Assembly: GCA_038373885.1 (NCBI GenBank)
Contig: JAWZYV010000771.1
Coordinates: 806,001-870,000, forward strand
Reading direction: 5' to 3'
Source: Cheiracanthium punctorium
Taxonomy: Eukaryota > Arthropoda > Arachnida > Araneae > Cheiracanthiidae
DNA: 64,000 nucleotides
Every line of letters begins with the position of its first letter. The stretch's first letter is position 1. The notes under the pieces were generated by a model. That model did not search any database and was not told the origin of the DNA. It saw only the letters and a list, made by a program, of their open reading frames with translations. Below, piece after piece: positions 42,423 through 53,951 of the stretch. The translations under genes and the position numbers were made by a program.

Positions 42423-43724
42423 CCCTAGTAGCAATGACTGCTTGTTTTCTGTTCGGTCGTTCATCGACTCATCGTTAACTCATCGACTCGTCGAATTCAG
42501 TCATCGGCAAGTGCACTTTTATTTATCTGCAATAGATGAATTTTTATTCATGGATAGAAGTGATCTAGACGAGCAGTTTCGCCGATGGGAAACCGAAAAA
42601 CAATATATTATCCGAAACTCGAGCTCTATAGTCATCGGGCCTTGCAGGTGTCCCCAGTGGTTTACACTTTACTCAAATTCCTATAAATATTTGCGTAATT
42701 TAGATGTGCCTTTGCATAATCTAAGGAAAATTTTAAACAATTCTTGAATTAATCGCATAATTTACTTCAAATTTCTTGTATTCGGGTTAGGAGGGGGCAG
42801 GGGGGGGTTATCCCCCCCTTGCCCCCTCCCACAAAATTTAAATTTGAAAAGAAATATTTATAAAAAAAAATGTAAGTGTTTATTACATAAAAATCGTTTG
42901 TAATATTTAAATAATTTTTAAAAAATCTGTTTAAAAAAAAGAAAAGAAAATCTATTTGAGCGTCAGCTGCATTATAAGAAAAACGGAAACTTCATTACAA
43001 TAAGCAACTCTTTTGAAACCTCTTTAATGTAAACAGCAAGAAGAGAAATCAGTTAATTTTAAAAAGTTATCCAAGAAATATGAAAGTTAAAATCGCACTA
43101 AAATTCCTATACAATTGGCAATATTGTTTTTTAAATATTAATTATGAATTTTGTTGCTACTTACATACATTGGTAAAAAGTGAAATTAATTTCTTTCCAA
43201 TCGAATAATTTGAATATTATTAATAATAGCTGAACAAAACTTCGTCAAAATTTCACGCAAAGTCCCAATGAGACTAAAATAACCTGGACTTCACACTTTG
43301 CCTTTCACATGACAAGATTCGATTGTCTAGAGGTAGCGCCCTTATCTCGTAATCTGTACGCTCAGGGTTCGGGCCCGAGGGAGGAAGGATTTTTTTTTTT
43401 TTTTTTTTTCAGAAAAACGGAAATTTAGCATACAAAAAACGAAAACATAATAAACAGAACGGACATTTTTTGAAAATTTTGCTGCCAGTCGTTTATTTTT
43501 TATTAACAAATATATTTTTCACAGTTTATCGGTTTCTTTTCGTTATTTCATCGGAGTCATCGGGAAACGATGATCGGCTTTATGGCTCCCCGAGCGGACA
43601 TTTTGTACCAGTTGCCGATGAAATTTCCCCTTTTTTGGATGAAAAGCCGTGATCGGCCATTGCTCCTTCTCCTCGAATTTAACTCACCCGCCTCTCATCG
43701 ACCGATGGGTTATTGCTACTAGGG
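42423..43724. mobile_element. unassigned 1.3 kb DNA transposon inserted in repeat A
   Basis: It starts CCCTAGTAGCAATGAC and, read inward from the right, CCCTAGTAGCAATAACCC, a 13 bp perfect terminal inverted repeat. The other repeat A copy (about 19548-19560, inverted) reads straight through CACGTAATCACG. That shows an insertion with GT on both sides (42421-42422, 43725-43726), a 2 bp duplication at most certain length. Subterminal blocks are rich in TCATCG and GACTCATCG. Short frames starting MDRSDLDEQFRRWETEK (42550-42747) and ending near 43652 (SGHFVPVADEISPFLDEKP) are not recognised. A tRNA-like head is embedded. The superfamily is unknown. Confidence 0.75.
43321..43409 (+). mobile_element. 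tRNA-like SINE head or tRNA pseudogene with poly-T
   Basis: The order is tRNA-like: an A-box region TCTAGAGGTAGCGCC, an anticodon-loop-like CTCGTAA (CGT, Thr-type), B box AGGGTTCGGGCCC, then a run of 19 T. It lacks a proper acceptor stem, so it is more likely a SINE head than a working tRNA gene. Confidence 0.55.
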
Positions 43725-44009
43725 GTAATCACGCCAGTGATTGCTTGTCTCTAAAAGTTTAAGCTTTTATATTTATTTATAGGCTCTAGTCCCTAATAGG
43801 CGACTACTCCACTGGTCTGAACTGATCCCAAGCCCTTCATTGTTCGGGGACCCCACTCTTCATTAAATCTTAAACGAAGATAATATATACATACTGGAGA
43901 TGAGCGCAACTAGCAGGTGCTGAATTTTAAAATCTGTCAGTCAGTTTATATTTATTTATTTCGTTTCATTTGTAGAAAATTACCTGTTACAACCTTTTTC
44001 CTGAATACA

Positions 44010-44040
<31 letters not shown>

Positions 44041-45720
44041 ATTAATAATTTATTCTGTCCGAAGAACAAGCCTTTGAAAGTCAGATTTCTTTTATTTCTA
44101 TAGAGGTGGAAGGAGTTATATAGATGTAATCTTTACATTGGACTTTTTTATTCTGTTCATTGGTCCAAGGAAAGTTTGAATTCTTTTCCCTTTTGTATGT
44201 CACTGTACTCAAGATCGTAGCCAGAAACAATATTTGAAGGGATGATGTATCTGCTTTTTGAATTGCTTACAGCTTATATATCGGCTACTTAAATACAGTG
44301 GAGGAAACTGATTTATGAAATGAAAGTATTTTTATTTTTATTATTGAACTGTTCATTCAAATTAGTTAAAATGCCCCATGCGGCATATTTTCTTATTAAC
44401 AAAATATTTCTGCAAATAAATTTTTATATAAATATAAACATATGCTATTAAAGAAAAAACTAAAACAAAACATTTTGTTTGTTTTTCTATCTGAATAACA
44501 TGGATATTGATTAATGAAAATGTAGCTGTTCTTGCTCATTAGCTATTAATAAAGCATTCGACCAAGAGATAAGCCTGTGTACAGAAGGTGTCAAACTGTT
44601 ATTCCGTCGAAAGAAAGCACTTCAGTCGATTTTGTCACGATGGGCATACGACCAGTGTTGTCTGAGATCGAAAGAGGCAAAATCGATGCTTATATGCAAA
44701 ATGTATAGTGTAGTAGCTTAGTATATGCAAAATCGATGCTAAAATATGATAAATCTTTTCCTGAAATTAGTTACTTACTGTAAAGATCAGTTGGTGTAAC
44801 CAGTGCCAGATTAGCCATATAGCAGAAGTAGCAAATGCTTACGGTCCCCGCGCCTTTACCTTGAAAGTTTGCTTAAAATCAATCGTTTGAATTCTCACTT
44901 TTCTACATTTTTAAATGTAAAAAACTGCTCTCAGTATGTAAAATTTCCAGTGATTATTACTGATATTGGTGGCAGTGCACAAATGATGCCACACCTTTCC
45001 CGATATTTCGTACCCCTCCCCTCGTTAATTACCACGCTGTGTTACATGAACATGTATCTACAATTCAGAAAATATTATTTATAATGCACTGCTTTATAAA
45101 TCATATTCTATTTTTAAGCTTATGCGCTTTTGCATGACATTTGTGAGCATAATCTTCCTTGTGAAGACTTTCTGCTGCCACCATATTCTCAGAAGCAGCC
45201 TTTAATGCCTTTCCGAACGAAAGAATACATATGAAAATTAACATAAACTGGTTAACTCCATGAAAAAATACCCTTCAATAATGATAAACTCACCCTTTCC
45301 GCCCCCTTGACATAAACTGTAACAATCTCATGAATCCCCCTTCCCATTCACTAGTAAGATGAAATAATAAAAACGTCGTAAAATAACACATATAAAAGGT
45401 AGTTATCGATCTGGACATAGGTTTCGGCCGAAATATTTTCCACGCACAGTACCAGCAGTACCAGACTAGAGTGGAGACTGAAAACTTGATCTTTTCAAAT
45501 TGCTAAGATGATAAATACCTTTTATGTCCGTTAATTTACAAGTTTTTAGTTATTACATCTTTCAAAGGCCACTTTCTTTCCCAGTGTTTCTTGTCTAGAG
45601 TAAAATAATTGGTGAACAGCATTTCCTACAATTATTTATTTGACTGTAGTCGTTATTTCATCAAGAGGCGGGACTTTTCCCACCCAGCGCTCGATAATGA
45701 GTACGAGAAAACAGTGGCGT

Positions 45721-46248
45721 AGAGAGGTTTATAGGCGCCCGGGGCGAAGCTTAGTTTGCCGCCCCAACATTCTAAAATTTCGGCGTTAGAACGAGCATCT
45801 GTAACAAACTTATCCTTTGGAACAACCGATGACCACAGCACACATTTTTCTGGTTCATTTACAATATAAAAGTTTTACTAGCTGCTGTTGTGACTTTTCC
45901 CATTTATTTCCCACCAAAATATACAAGATATAATGGTTTCTTTGATAAAAAAGTCATTTTTAAAATAATTTTTTTTCCAAAACACAATGCGAAACAGTAC
46001 AATTGAATGGGCGGGATAGCATTGTTTTGCCGACACCAGCTGATTCAGAGGTTTTCTTCTTCTCGACGTGAAAGGACCCCATTATTAATAATAATAATAT
46101 TTTTTTCCTGGTTGATAAATTTCTCAGACGATGGAGTCCCCTCTGGTCGCGCAGTTTACGTGCTGTATATCTAAATTCGCGCGCATCATGAAATACTGGG
46201 TTTTTTTCACGGTGTTTCAGAGTTTATTTACTTCCTTGGGAGGCATTT
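45721..46248. other. unassigned stretch
   Basis: It starts with CAGTGGCGTAGAGAGG (45715-45730), similar to MITE family 2, but no matching end was found. No gene was seen. Confidence 0.4.
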
Positions 46249-46262
46249 ATAAACGCGTTCCA

Positions 46263-46540
46263 CCAATGTGTAGCACAGTGGTTAAAGCCACTGACATTGG
46301 GAGATGGCTCAAGTGGAGGAACAGGGTTCTGTCCTCTCGCGGGGCCGTCGGTCTAGCGGTCTGGAGTTTTGGGCGGTTTTCTCCAGATGTAACGTGAATA
46401 CGCGCTAGATACCCAGAAAAGTCCTCCCCCAAGGCATTTGACCCCCCTTTGTGTTTGTCCTTTCTTTGACGTGGATTTATAAGCGGTTCCTGGGGTACAA
46501 GCACACAAATCCGAATACATGTTCCAACAACAACAACAAC
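46263..46540 (+). mobile_element. tRNA-derived SINE with perfect 14 bp target duplication
   Basis: A tRNA-like head (CACAGTGGTTAAAGCC, B-box-like GGGTTCTGTCCTC) is followed by a body with TTTTCTCCAGATGTAACGTG and a (CAA)n tail at 46525-46540. ATAAACGCGTTCCA is duplicated exactly at 46249-46262 and 46541-46554. The body matches the SINE at 62026-62235. Confidence 0.93.
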
Positions 46541-47287
46541 ATAAACGCGTTCCATATCCATGTTTGTATTTGTCGCGTTTTGTGTGTTTGTAGGCCTTTA
46601 ATTTTTAAAAATTGATTCTGAAGTTGTGAATTAATAGGAGTAAAGTAAGTGGAGACGATTAAAAGGGAACATTGTTTCTAAGTTTTGTGAATTTTTTTCG
46701 TTCTAATGATTTTGTCTTTCTATTGAATATTTTGGAACAATATATATAATAGTGAAGCTACGAATATTTGGTTTAGCCGAATATTTGGCTTATTCGGCCG
46801 CAAAATAATAATTCATAAATTCTTATTTAAACCAAAATGCCATTTTCATACAATTCTTATTAAACTTTTATTAAAACTAAAGAAAAAGTTCCATTTAAAA
46901 TGCGAAAATATTTTATCAGAAAAGCTCTGAATGATTCTTACAATACAGTACTTCAGCATTTAAGATGGTTTTAGTAATTTGACACGTTTAAACAACATCT
47001 CAACATAATAAAGTCTGAGCATAAGATATATTATCAGACCCGGCATCAGAAATTTGGCACCCTAGGCAAAACCAAGATCGGAGACCCTGTACGCATTTCT
47101 TACACTGATGCATGCATACATACTGGGACGTATCTAGAAAAAAATTTCGGAGGGGGTCCAAAAGGTTGGACAGAGCAGAATTTTTCACAAAAATACTTAA
47201 TCATTATCATTTTATTAATAAAAATTGAAATGTCAAGGGGAGGGGATCCTGGTCTCCTATACCCTCCCCTTGAATACGTTCTTGCAT

Positions 47288-47321
<34 letters not shown>

Positions 47322-47551
47322 GTGCATTCATACATGTATAGGAACATGTTCTCTCATTATGAAAAAATATTCATGGCGTTTAGAAAGTTTAACTGATAAA
47401 GAAAATTTTTGCGATGATTCTCAAATCTGAAACTTTACATAGTAGGTAGTCCTCTAATATTGCATGAGAAGAGCGCATTAGTTTACTTACTCATGTATAA
47501 TCCGCACCCTGTACTTCACTAGAAAAATAGGTTACACTTTGTTATCTCATA

Positions 47552-48268
47552 TGCAGGGTGTTCCAAAAAGGTGGTAACAGGCTTTAATTCTTTATCTATT
47601 AGAGATTCATGGGCAGTGTAAATTGAAAAAATGTTCAAAATAAGGTGGGAAATAAGACTCTGTTTAGAAAAAATTCCTCTTGTTAATTTTCAGAAAGTTT
47701 TTTTTTAAATTTCTATATGGCCCCCCATATACAAAAATTTTCAATTACTAAAATGTGCCCTATACACTAATGAGGTGACATACAAATTTGAGAATTATAC
47801 CTTAAAAAAATCAGAGATATGAAAATAAACATAACACTGACTTAAACCACTTTTTAATGGCTCTTGAAGAGAAAGTCACTTTGAATGTTCGCATTTCAGG
47901 GGTCATACAAAAATTACGTAAGAAATTTTTTTTTCACTCTAGGAATAAACGTTTACATTCAAAATCATGCATAGCCCCCCGTCATCTTTGTTTAAAGATA
48001 CCTCTGAGATTCTTTGTGATTTAAGGTTGAAATTTTGTATATCGCCTCAACAGGGCATGAAGCACATTTTATTAACTAGGAATTTTTTTGTATGGGGGTC
48101 ATATCCAAATTTAAAAGTGTAACTTTTTGAAAATTAATGAGAGGAATTTTTTCTTAATGCAGTCTTATTTCCGACCTTATTTTGAACATTTTTTGAATTT
48201 ACACTGCCCACTTATCTCTAATAGATAAAGAATTAAAGCCAGTTACCACCATTTTGTGACACCCTGTA
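47552..48268. mobile_element. long-TIR MITE, TA target
   Basis: The inverted repeats are about 150 bp. The left reads GCAGGGTGTTCCAAAAAGG and TTTAATTCTTTATCTATTAG. The right, read inward, is ACAGGGTGTCACAAAATGG with the same continuation. TA lies on each side (47550-47551, 48269-48270), pointing to the Tc1/mariner group. The interior is noncoding and itself partly self-complementary. Length is 717 bp. Confidence 0.88.
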
Positions 48269-48270
48269 TA

Positions 48271-49190
48271 AAGTGCACTATAAATTTGACAAGCAAGTGA
48301 TTTTGAAAGGGACCGAAATTTTCAATTAAGAGGATGGAAATGAAGACTATATCGTGCAAGAAGTCAATGCCATTGTCAGGGGTGGCACTTGCGAGTGGGA
48401 CATGGGGGCCATTGCCTCCTTCCTCCCCTGAACTTGGATTTCACATGTTCTGAAGCGATTCCATACATTCAATTTGCATTTTGAACAAATATATGTATAG
48501 ACCTATCTAGAAAGTAGTCCAATGGCCCTCCTCTGAAAATTCAGCCTGGAGCCACCCTTGGACTGTGCCAGTGATGACAAGGACTGTGATTATAACACAA
48601 GTAGTGGCAATAAGAATTGCTAATTATTGTTAAAAAATAATGTTACTAGCAATTTTGTATAAAATAACGTGTAACCACTGAAATAAAGATGCTGCAAGTA
48701 CTTTTATTGAGGAATATTTTTCAAGTTCTATTATCTACTCTGAATAAATTTCTTGATGAACATGTATATAGTGGATTACATGTGCAGAAGTAAAGAATTA
48801 TCCTTTCAGAATTGTTGCCTTACACTTTCGAAAAAAAGTGCACATTATACCTGTGTAAAAACATTATTTACCATTTTACTCGTAAATGGCAATTGAATTC
48901 TAGAAAAATTTTATTTACGAAGTAGTAATTTTTATTTATGTAGTAGTAGAGTCGCTCAAAACATCAAACTTAATTCATAAAAATTACCCAAGTTACACTT
49001 ATACAGAAGCTTTTTTGCTTGTTTAATTTATCTTGGTTAGGGCCAATATAAAGTACAAGTAAACTAAAGTAAGCTTTAGTTTAATAAGTTCTTGATTCTA
49101 TTTAGACTCATTAAAATAATGCAAAAACAAAACATAGTTCAAAGATATGGAAAAGTAAAAAAGAATTATCCATATCTAAAAATAGCTAGT
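48271..49190. other. unassigned AT-rich stretch
   Basis: CAGGGGTGGCACTTGCGAG (48378-48396) and a GGAGCCACCCTTGG (48549-48562) match may be the two ends of a small decayed MITE. The remainder is unassigned. Confidence 0.4.
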
Positions 49191-49368
49191 TTACAGTTCA
49201 GTGGCGGCCCGTGGTTAAAAATGTTAGTGCAGCCGGAAGCATAGGAGACCACCCCCCCTGCTCCGGACAGAAATGGAAAATCTTTGTTACTGAATTCGAA
49301 AGCTGGCGCATTAAGCCCTCAACGAGGAATAAAAAAGAAATTACATAAAAAATGTAAGAGATCCTATT

Positions 49369-49640
49369 TTACTTCCATAAAATGGACTCCAGGCTTACCT
49401 TCTTGTTAAATTCAGCAATATAAAGTCGAGAGTTTTCCTTTAATGTGTCAGCAATTTGGGTCCGACTTCTTAACAACTCCTTAAATTTTAAAGATTTTTT
49501 TAAATGTTCGATTGAGCCTTCATGTGTTTTACATGCTCTTGTGATGGTGGTTAACCCATCATATCCAGTACCATTCCAAACGCTCTTTTTTATCCCAACA
49601 ATTAAACACGGCCAACAAAACATTTTATGTAAATAAAAAC
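49369..49640 (-). pseudogene. hAT-b transposase zinc-finger fragment
   Basis: On the minus strand: MFCWPCLIVGIKKSVWNGTG, then YDGLTTITRACKTHEGSIEH, a TTF-type zinc finger (CWPC with H and H spaced as HEGSIEH), then TQIADTLKENSRLYIAEFNK. It corresponds to the frame at 26345-26539 of copy 1. The rest of the transposase has been deleted, so it cannot act as a transposase. Confidence 0.8.
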
Positions 49641-49700
49641 TGTCACATAGCCACGAGAATAATGCATACCATGATGACTGGAAGCTATGACCATGCTGAG

Positions 49701-51693
49701 TAGTGCTGTAAAAGTAACGACAAAATGAGTATCCGTATGTATTTGTTACTTAGATGTTCGCTATTCGTTACTAAGTATTCGTTACTCGTTACTTTCGTTA
49801 CTACTAATAGAATCGGTAATAGGGTGTTATATGTGCCCCATAACAACACATCCGGGACAGTGTTGTTATGGGTATATGCCGCCCATACATAAACCCATAA
49901 CAAAACCTAACCAAAAAGAATTTTTTTTAGCAAAGTTGTACAAAGTTGTATTTAGAGCTTATTTTCTCTGAATTACAGATTGTTTTTATACACATTTATG
50001 GTTTTATACAATGCTAAATTATCCGAATTACTGAGTACACATAGAAATCTTCCAAAGACATATGCCATTCTTTTTTTTCTCAACCCCCCCGTTTTTTAAA
50101 TTCTGAATGCTGGTTTAACCTGTTCACTCTTATCATAAAAAGTGCAAAGGAAAGCTTGTGACTCGTGTTTTTTTCTGGGAGCGGGTTCTCGAATACTGAG
50201 ATCCAGGGATTGGGCCATATATATTAAATTCATAGGGCAGGGGATCTCAGTATGATATCAACTACTTTGCGTCTCTACAAGCATAATATCTTTATTATTT
50301 GTGAGTTCTTATTTCATATCAAAAACTTCTTTTGCTGGACGATTTTTTCGAAGTAAATTAAAAATTACCATATTTTAAATTAAAATTGTTTAATTCAGTG
50401 AGAATTATCTATTTTTAAGATATTTCCAGTTCTATTTCTGCACTTTTGGGATGAAAGGGGTTAGCCCCTTCTGTGGGTGCATATGTGAGAGCATTCTTTA
50501 AACAAAAATTATCACTCCTTTCATACAGAAAGAATGGTTGCACCGGACTATGCGTATTCCATGAGTTCATGGAATAAAATGTACCATAAAATAGGGCAGA
50601 TGGCCCCCTAAACGCCGACATTTTAGAAACATACTGAACTTTATTGAATTATTTTAATACCAGTGGCTTACGCAGGAGTGGGCATAGAAATCCCGGGTCG
50701 CTCCCAATTTTTTAAACAATTACTTAAAAAATGTATTTAGGTTTCCATGCTAAATATTTTTTTTAGTTCCAAATAATATTTTAAATAATAAAAATGTGTG
50801 AATTCGTTTACTTTATAAAAAAAATTTTTTTTAAAGGTGTATTTAAATAATTTGTTATTTATTACTCATATTTCGATTCTAGCTAAAAAAAAAGAAAAAG
50901 TTAAGTTCGCAATCCTGCTTCGGAACCACCCTGAAAGAAAGAATTCTGATTGCACCACTATTTAGTACTAAAATGTTAGAAAGCCCGAAATTAGCACCCC
51001 TTACTAACATGCTTCTCTTATATGTATTGCTCCTCTACAATTATAAGAACACCCCCTTCCCCCCCTGCAAAAAAAAGTTCAACTGCGCATAAGAACGCAC
51101 TATACACCGGATCCTATCCCCCCATTGTACGACCCATATCAATAGAGCAGCAGATAGTATATCCATCTCCATAACTGTAACGAAACATACGGATTCTTCC
51201 AAACCTCATCAAAACGATACCATTCGGCTCGGCACAAACGAATTGCAACCAGAACATACTACTACTCAAATACCGAAACTGATTTTTCCCTTCAAACAGC
51301 GAGAATCCATAATACTTCCGGTATCTAGTAACGAAACAGAACATACTATTACTCAAATACCGAAATTCATTTTCTCCCTGCGGCAGTCTTGTATTCGAAG
51401 TTCGAACCTGGTCGATCCGAAATGCACACTCAAAAGTCATTTTCCCCCTTGAAACCGCGATCCGATATCCAGTAACACACAGAAGATATTAGTACTCGAT
51501 TACTGGAACCCGTTTCCCCCCTAGTTTGCCTCGCCTGGCAGTCTGTATTCGAAGTTCGAAGCTGCTCGATCCGAAACAGCTTCGGATCGAGTAACGAGTA
51601 ACGATATCAACCGAAAAGTAACAATTCGTTACTTCGAGTCTGAGTGATTATCCGTATCTTACTACCGAATACATGCAGTTTGCTTCAGCTCTA
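49701..51693. mobile_element. hAT-c element nested in hAT-b, perfect 8 bp target duplication
   Basis: The left end is TAGTGCTGTAAAAGTAACG. The right end, read inward, is TAGAGCTGAAGCAAACTG. ATGCTGAG is duplicated exactly at 49693-49700 and 51694-51701, and copy 1 of hAT-b keeps the uninterrupted site near 26480. Both subterminal regions are full of GTAACGA/TCGTTAC repeats. No transposase was recognised in its 1993 bp. Confidence 0.92.
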
Positions 51694-52424
51694 ATGCTGA
51701 GACGAACCTGCTGTTTTCTTATAAATAGACAATTTTGGTGTCAGTCTATTTTCTTTTAGTAGTTGTCGTTTATCATCTTCTTTCCATATGTTAAATGGAG
51801 TTTCAAGCAAGACACAAACTGGATCATAAAGGGGCTGCATGTTTCAAAACGATTAAATCATAAATTTCAATAATACAGTAACAAATAAAGGTAAAAATTT
51901 TCAACCTTCCTAGACAAAAAAAAAAAAACTTTTCCTTCTGTTAGAACGGACTAGAACATATATTCACTGTGTCTTACTCCCTCCCTCACTTTTCATCCGA
52001 GCCAATCAGTAGTCGAATTCACAAGTGCAGCCAGAGCTAGGAAATCTTTCATCAGCTGAGTCTTAGCTGCATACCCCCTATTACTGGCCTATGCCGGAGA
52101 GGCTGCTTACGTAGTTGTTGTGATGGCAATGGTGCTGCCTATTTCCTTATCAGACCTCATGGCTGTACCAAAGATTTTCCCAATTGAATTGCGGGAAGAT
52201 TAAAGCGCTTTTTTTCTGAATGAGCGATCCGGCCACAATACGGTTGTTTTGTTCGTTTTTTTTTTTTTTTTTTTTTGAGATTTTTTTTTCATTTACCGTA
52301 GGAATTCCATAATTCTAATCTGAATTTAGGAAAATTAGTAGAATAAATTTAAAGTATGTGCTGATAATTTCAAGTGCAGCCTGGCTGTACTTGCTGTATC
52401 CCACAAGCAGCCACTGTTACAGTT

Positions 52425-52904
52425 CATAACAAATTGGCAAAAATCCTTATTTGCTAGTTTGTCTTGTAGGGTGTATCAATCAGTAGAACAATGTTCTGCT
52501 GGTTCTACATATATTTCAAATGCAATATAAAACAAATTGAACATAACCAAAACACTATCTCTACACTGACATTCCTACCCTGCCCCCGCTTACGGAATTT
52601 ATCTCAGTTGTATTACAAATTTAAGAAACATTAAAATTTCTATAATGGGTGACACATAAATTACTCAAGGGTATGTTATGAAAATGTATTGAAAATGATT
52701 TTGTTTCAGTATTCAACTAAGCTGTTTGGTTGAATATTTGACTTTTAAGCTGAATACTGAATATTTGTTGCATCCCTAGTAGTACTCTAATTTGAAAATA
52801 ACAATAACTCATTCTATATACACCATCTTTCTTTTTTATGGACAACTTCTTGCACTTAGTTTTGAAAATCATTTGTTATTACATTTCTCTATTTCTGATA
52901 TTTA
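52425..52904. other. region upstream of RTCB coding start
   Basis: It contains the possible hAT end (to 52778) and then AT-rich sequence. No promoter motif stands out. The AG at 52904-52905 after TTTCTGATATTT suggests that the start codon exon has an upstream noncoding exon. Confidence 0.4.
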
Positions 52905-52909
52905 GGAAG

Positions 52910-53005
52910 ATGGGTGTTCGTTCATATAATGAAGAACTCCAATATTTAGAACGTATTAATCCAGTATGCTGGAGGATTAAGAAAGGTTTTGTCTCTAACA
53001 TGAAG
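52910..53005 (+). CDS. RTCB: RTCB (tRNA-splicing ligase), first coding exon
   Basis: RTCB joins tRNA exon halves, and XBP1-type mRNA halves, through a GTP- and Mn-dependent 3'-5' ligation, and is the catalytic subunit of the metazoan tRNA ligase complex. The exon encodes 32 residues starting [17 protein letters not shown] and ending KKGFVSNMK, closely matching the known animal RTCB N-terminus ([18 protein letters not shown]). It ends AAG|GTAAGT, a strong phase-0 donor. Four bases before the ATG is AG preceded by pyrimidine-rich sequence, suggesting an upstream 5' UTR exon. The ATG matches the conserved protein start, so the start choice is secure. No stop or frameshift is seen. Confidence 0.95.
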
Positions 53006-53951
53006 GTAAGTGTTATTTTATTCAATCTTAAAAAAAGCATACAGATAGCACTGAAGAACGTAAAAGGTTAAAAAAAAAAAAGAAATTTGCCTAAATCCAG
53101 GGTTCACACTAGACTATTGTACGATTCCCACAATACCACTAAAAAAATGACACTGGGATTTTCCCGCATACTGAGTTGTTCGATTTTGTTGGGGTAAAGA
53201 GACAAAAGATATCATTAAATTGTATTGTTATCAAATTCATTTGTATATTATATTGTTAATTTTGATATTTATAATCTTAGTTGCTCTGTATTTTTGTAAT
53301 GATAGTAATTTTGCTTGTAAATTGTGAAAAATAAATAAATACATTTTTGAAAATAAACAAAATTCTCGAATTCTCACAGATTCTAAAAATCTTAATTTTG
53401 AAGCTAAAGGAGGAAAATCTCACCCAATTCCCCCCCCCCCCCCCCTAGTGTTATCCCTGCTAAATTCTTCCAATCATTTCAACTAATTGCAATTTAACTG
53501 TATGATAAAGAGCCTCAGTATCATCCTGTTTTGGCACTGTTGTGGCTTGACAACAGTTAATCTTGTCATATATTTTATTACACTATATTTCTTTAATTTA
53601 TTAAAAACAGGAAGGGGGAGTAATGAGTAATCCGATTAAAGGAGGCAGGTTGCCAACGTAAGTGATGAATGCTTTTGTTGCCACGACATCAGACTGTAGC
53701 AACCTTGACATGCGATGTCATTTGAGACACGTGTTCATGGATTCGTTTGTTGCTGGTATTGAATTAGAGTTATGGAATGGTGGAATATTGTTTGTATTTT
53801 AGAAGTGAAAGTCTAGTGACTTATGTATTCGTTGTGTATTACTGTAATGAATTCACTTTATTGTAAGTTGTGTTGTTTGTGAGGAATAGTTAACGTAGCC
53901 ATGTTAGGCTTAAGTTCTGCTTATTTGAATGAATTTTGATGAATTTATTTG
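53006..53951 (+). other. RTCB intron 1, proximal part
   Basis: AT-rich with a poly-C tract (53431-53446) and no recognised element. The intron spans 53006-57611 in all. Confidence 0.6.

Larger units (their letters stand above)
41120..45720 (+). repeat. repeat A, copy 5, longest
   Basis: 41120-43990 and 45050-45480 are the inverted counterpart of 18770-21240. 45400-45720 matches copy 3 and 44900-45190 matches copy 4 in direct orientation. A tRNA-like SINE head and a 1.3 kb inserted element lie inside. No long coding frame is shared between the copies, so what repeat A encoded, if anything, is unknown. Confidence 0.85.
49199..52416 (-). mobile_element. hAT-b family, copy 2, with perfect 8 bp target duplication and nested hAT-c
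   Basis: The left end is CAGTGGCGGCCCGTGG. The right end, read inward, is CAGTGGCTGCTTGTGGG. TTACAGTT is duplicated exactly at 49191-49198 and 52417-52424. Removing the nested element leaves about 1.2 kb, so this is an internally deleted derivative of the longer family member at 25617. Confidence 0.93.
46750..52778. mobile_element. candidate outer hAT element containing three later insertions
   Basis: The left end reads TAGTGAAGCTACGAATATTT. The right end, read inward, starts TAGGGATGCAACAAATATTC. Both are followed by TATTTGG/TATTCAG-rich subterminal repeats. Removing the TA-type MITE (47552-48268) and hAT-b copy 2 leaves about 2.1 kb, close to the 2.0 kb element at 53952-55963 with related ends. 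The flanking 8-mers (ATATATAA, GTAGTACT) do not match, so these may be ends of two different elements. Confidence 0.4.

Noticed and set aside
42334..42747. 137-codon protein gene
   Set aside because: The frame crosses the boundary between repeat A and the inserted element, so its N-terminal third is an accident. The rest has no recognised domain.
43321..43400. tRNA-Thr gene
   Set aside because: A and B boxes and a CGT anticodon-like loop are present, but the acceptor stem does not pair and a long T run follows directly. A SINE head fits better.
47100..47430. Overlapping frames rich in Tyr and Ile around 47300
   Set aside because: They are produced by a (TA)n/(CA)n microsatellite at 47286-47322.
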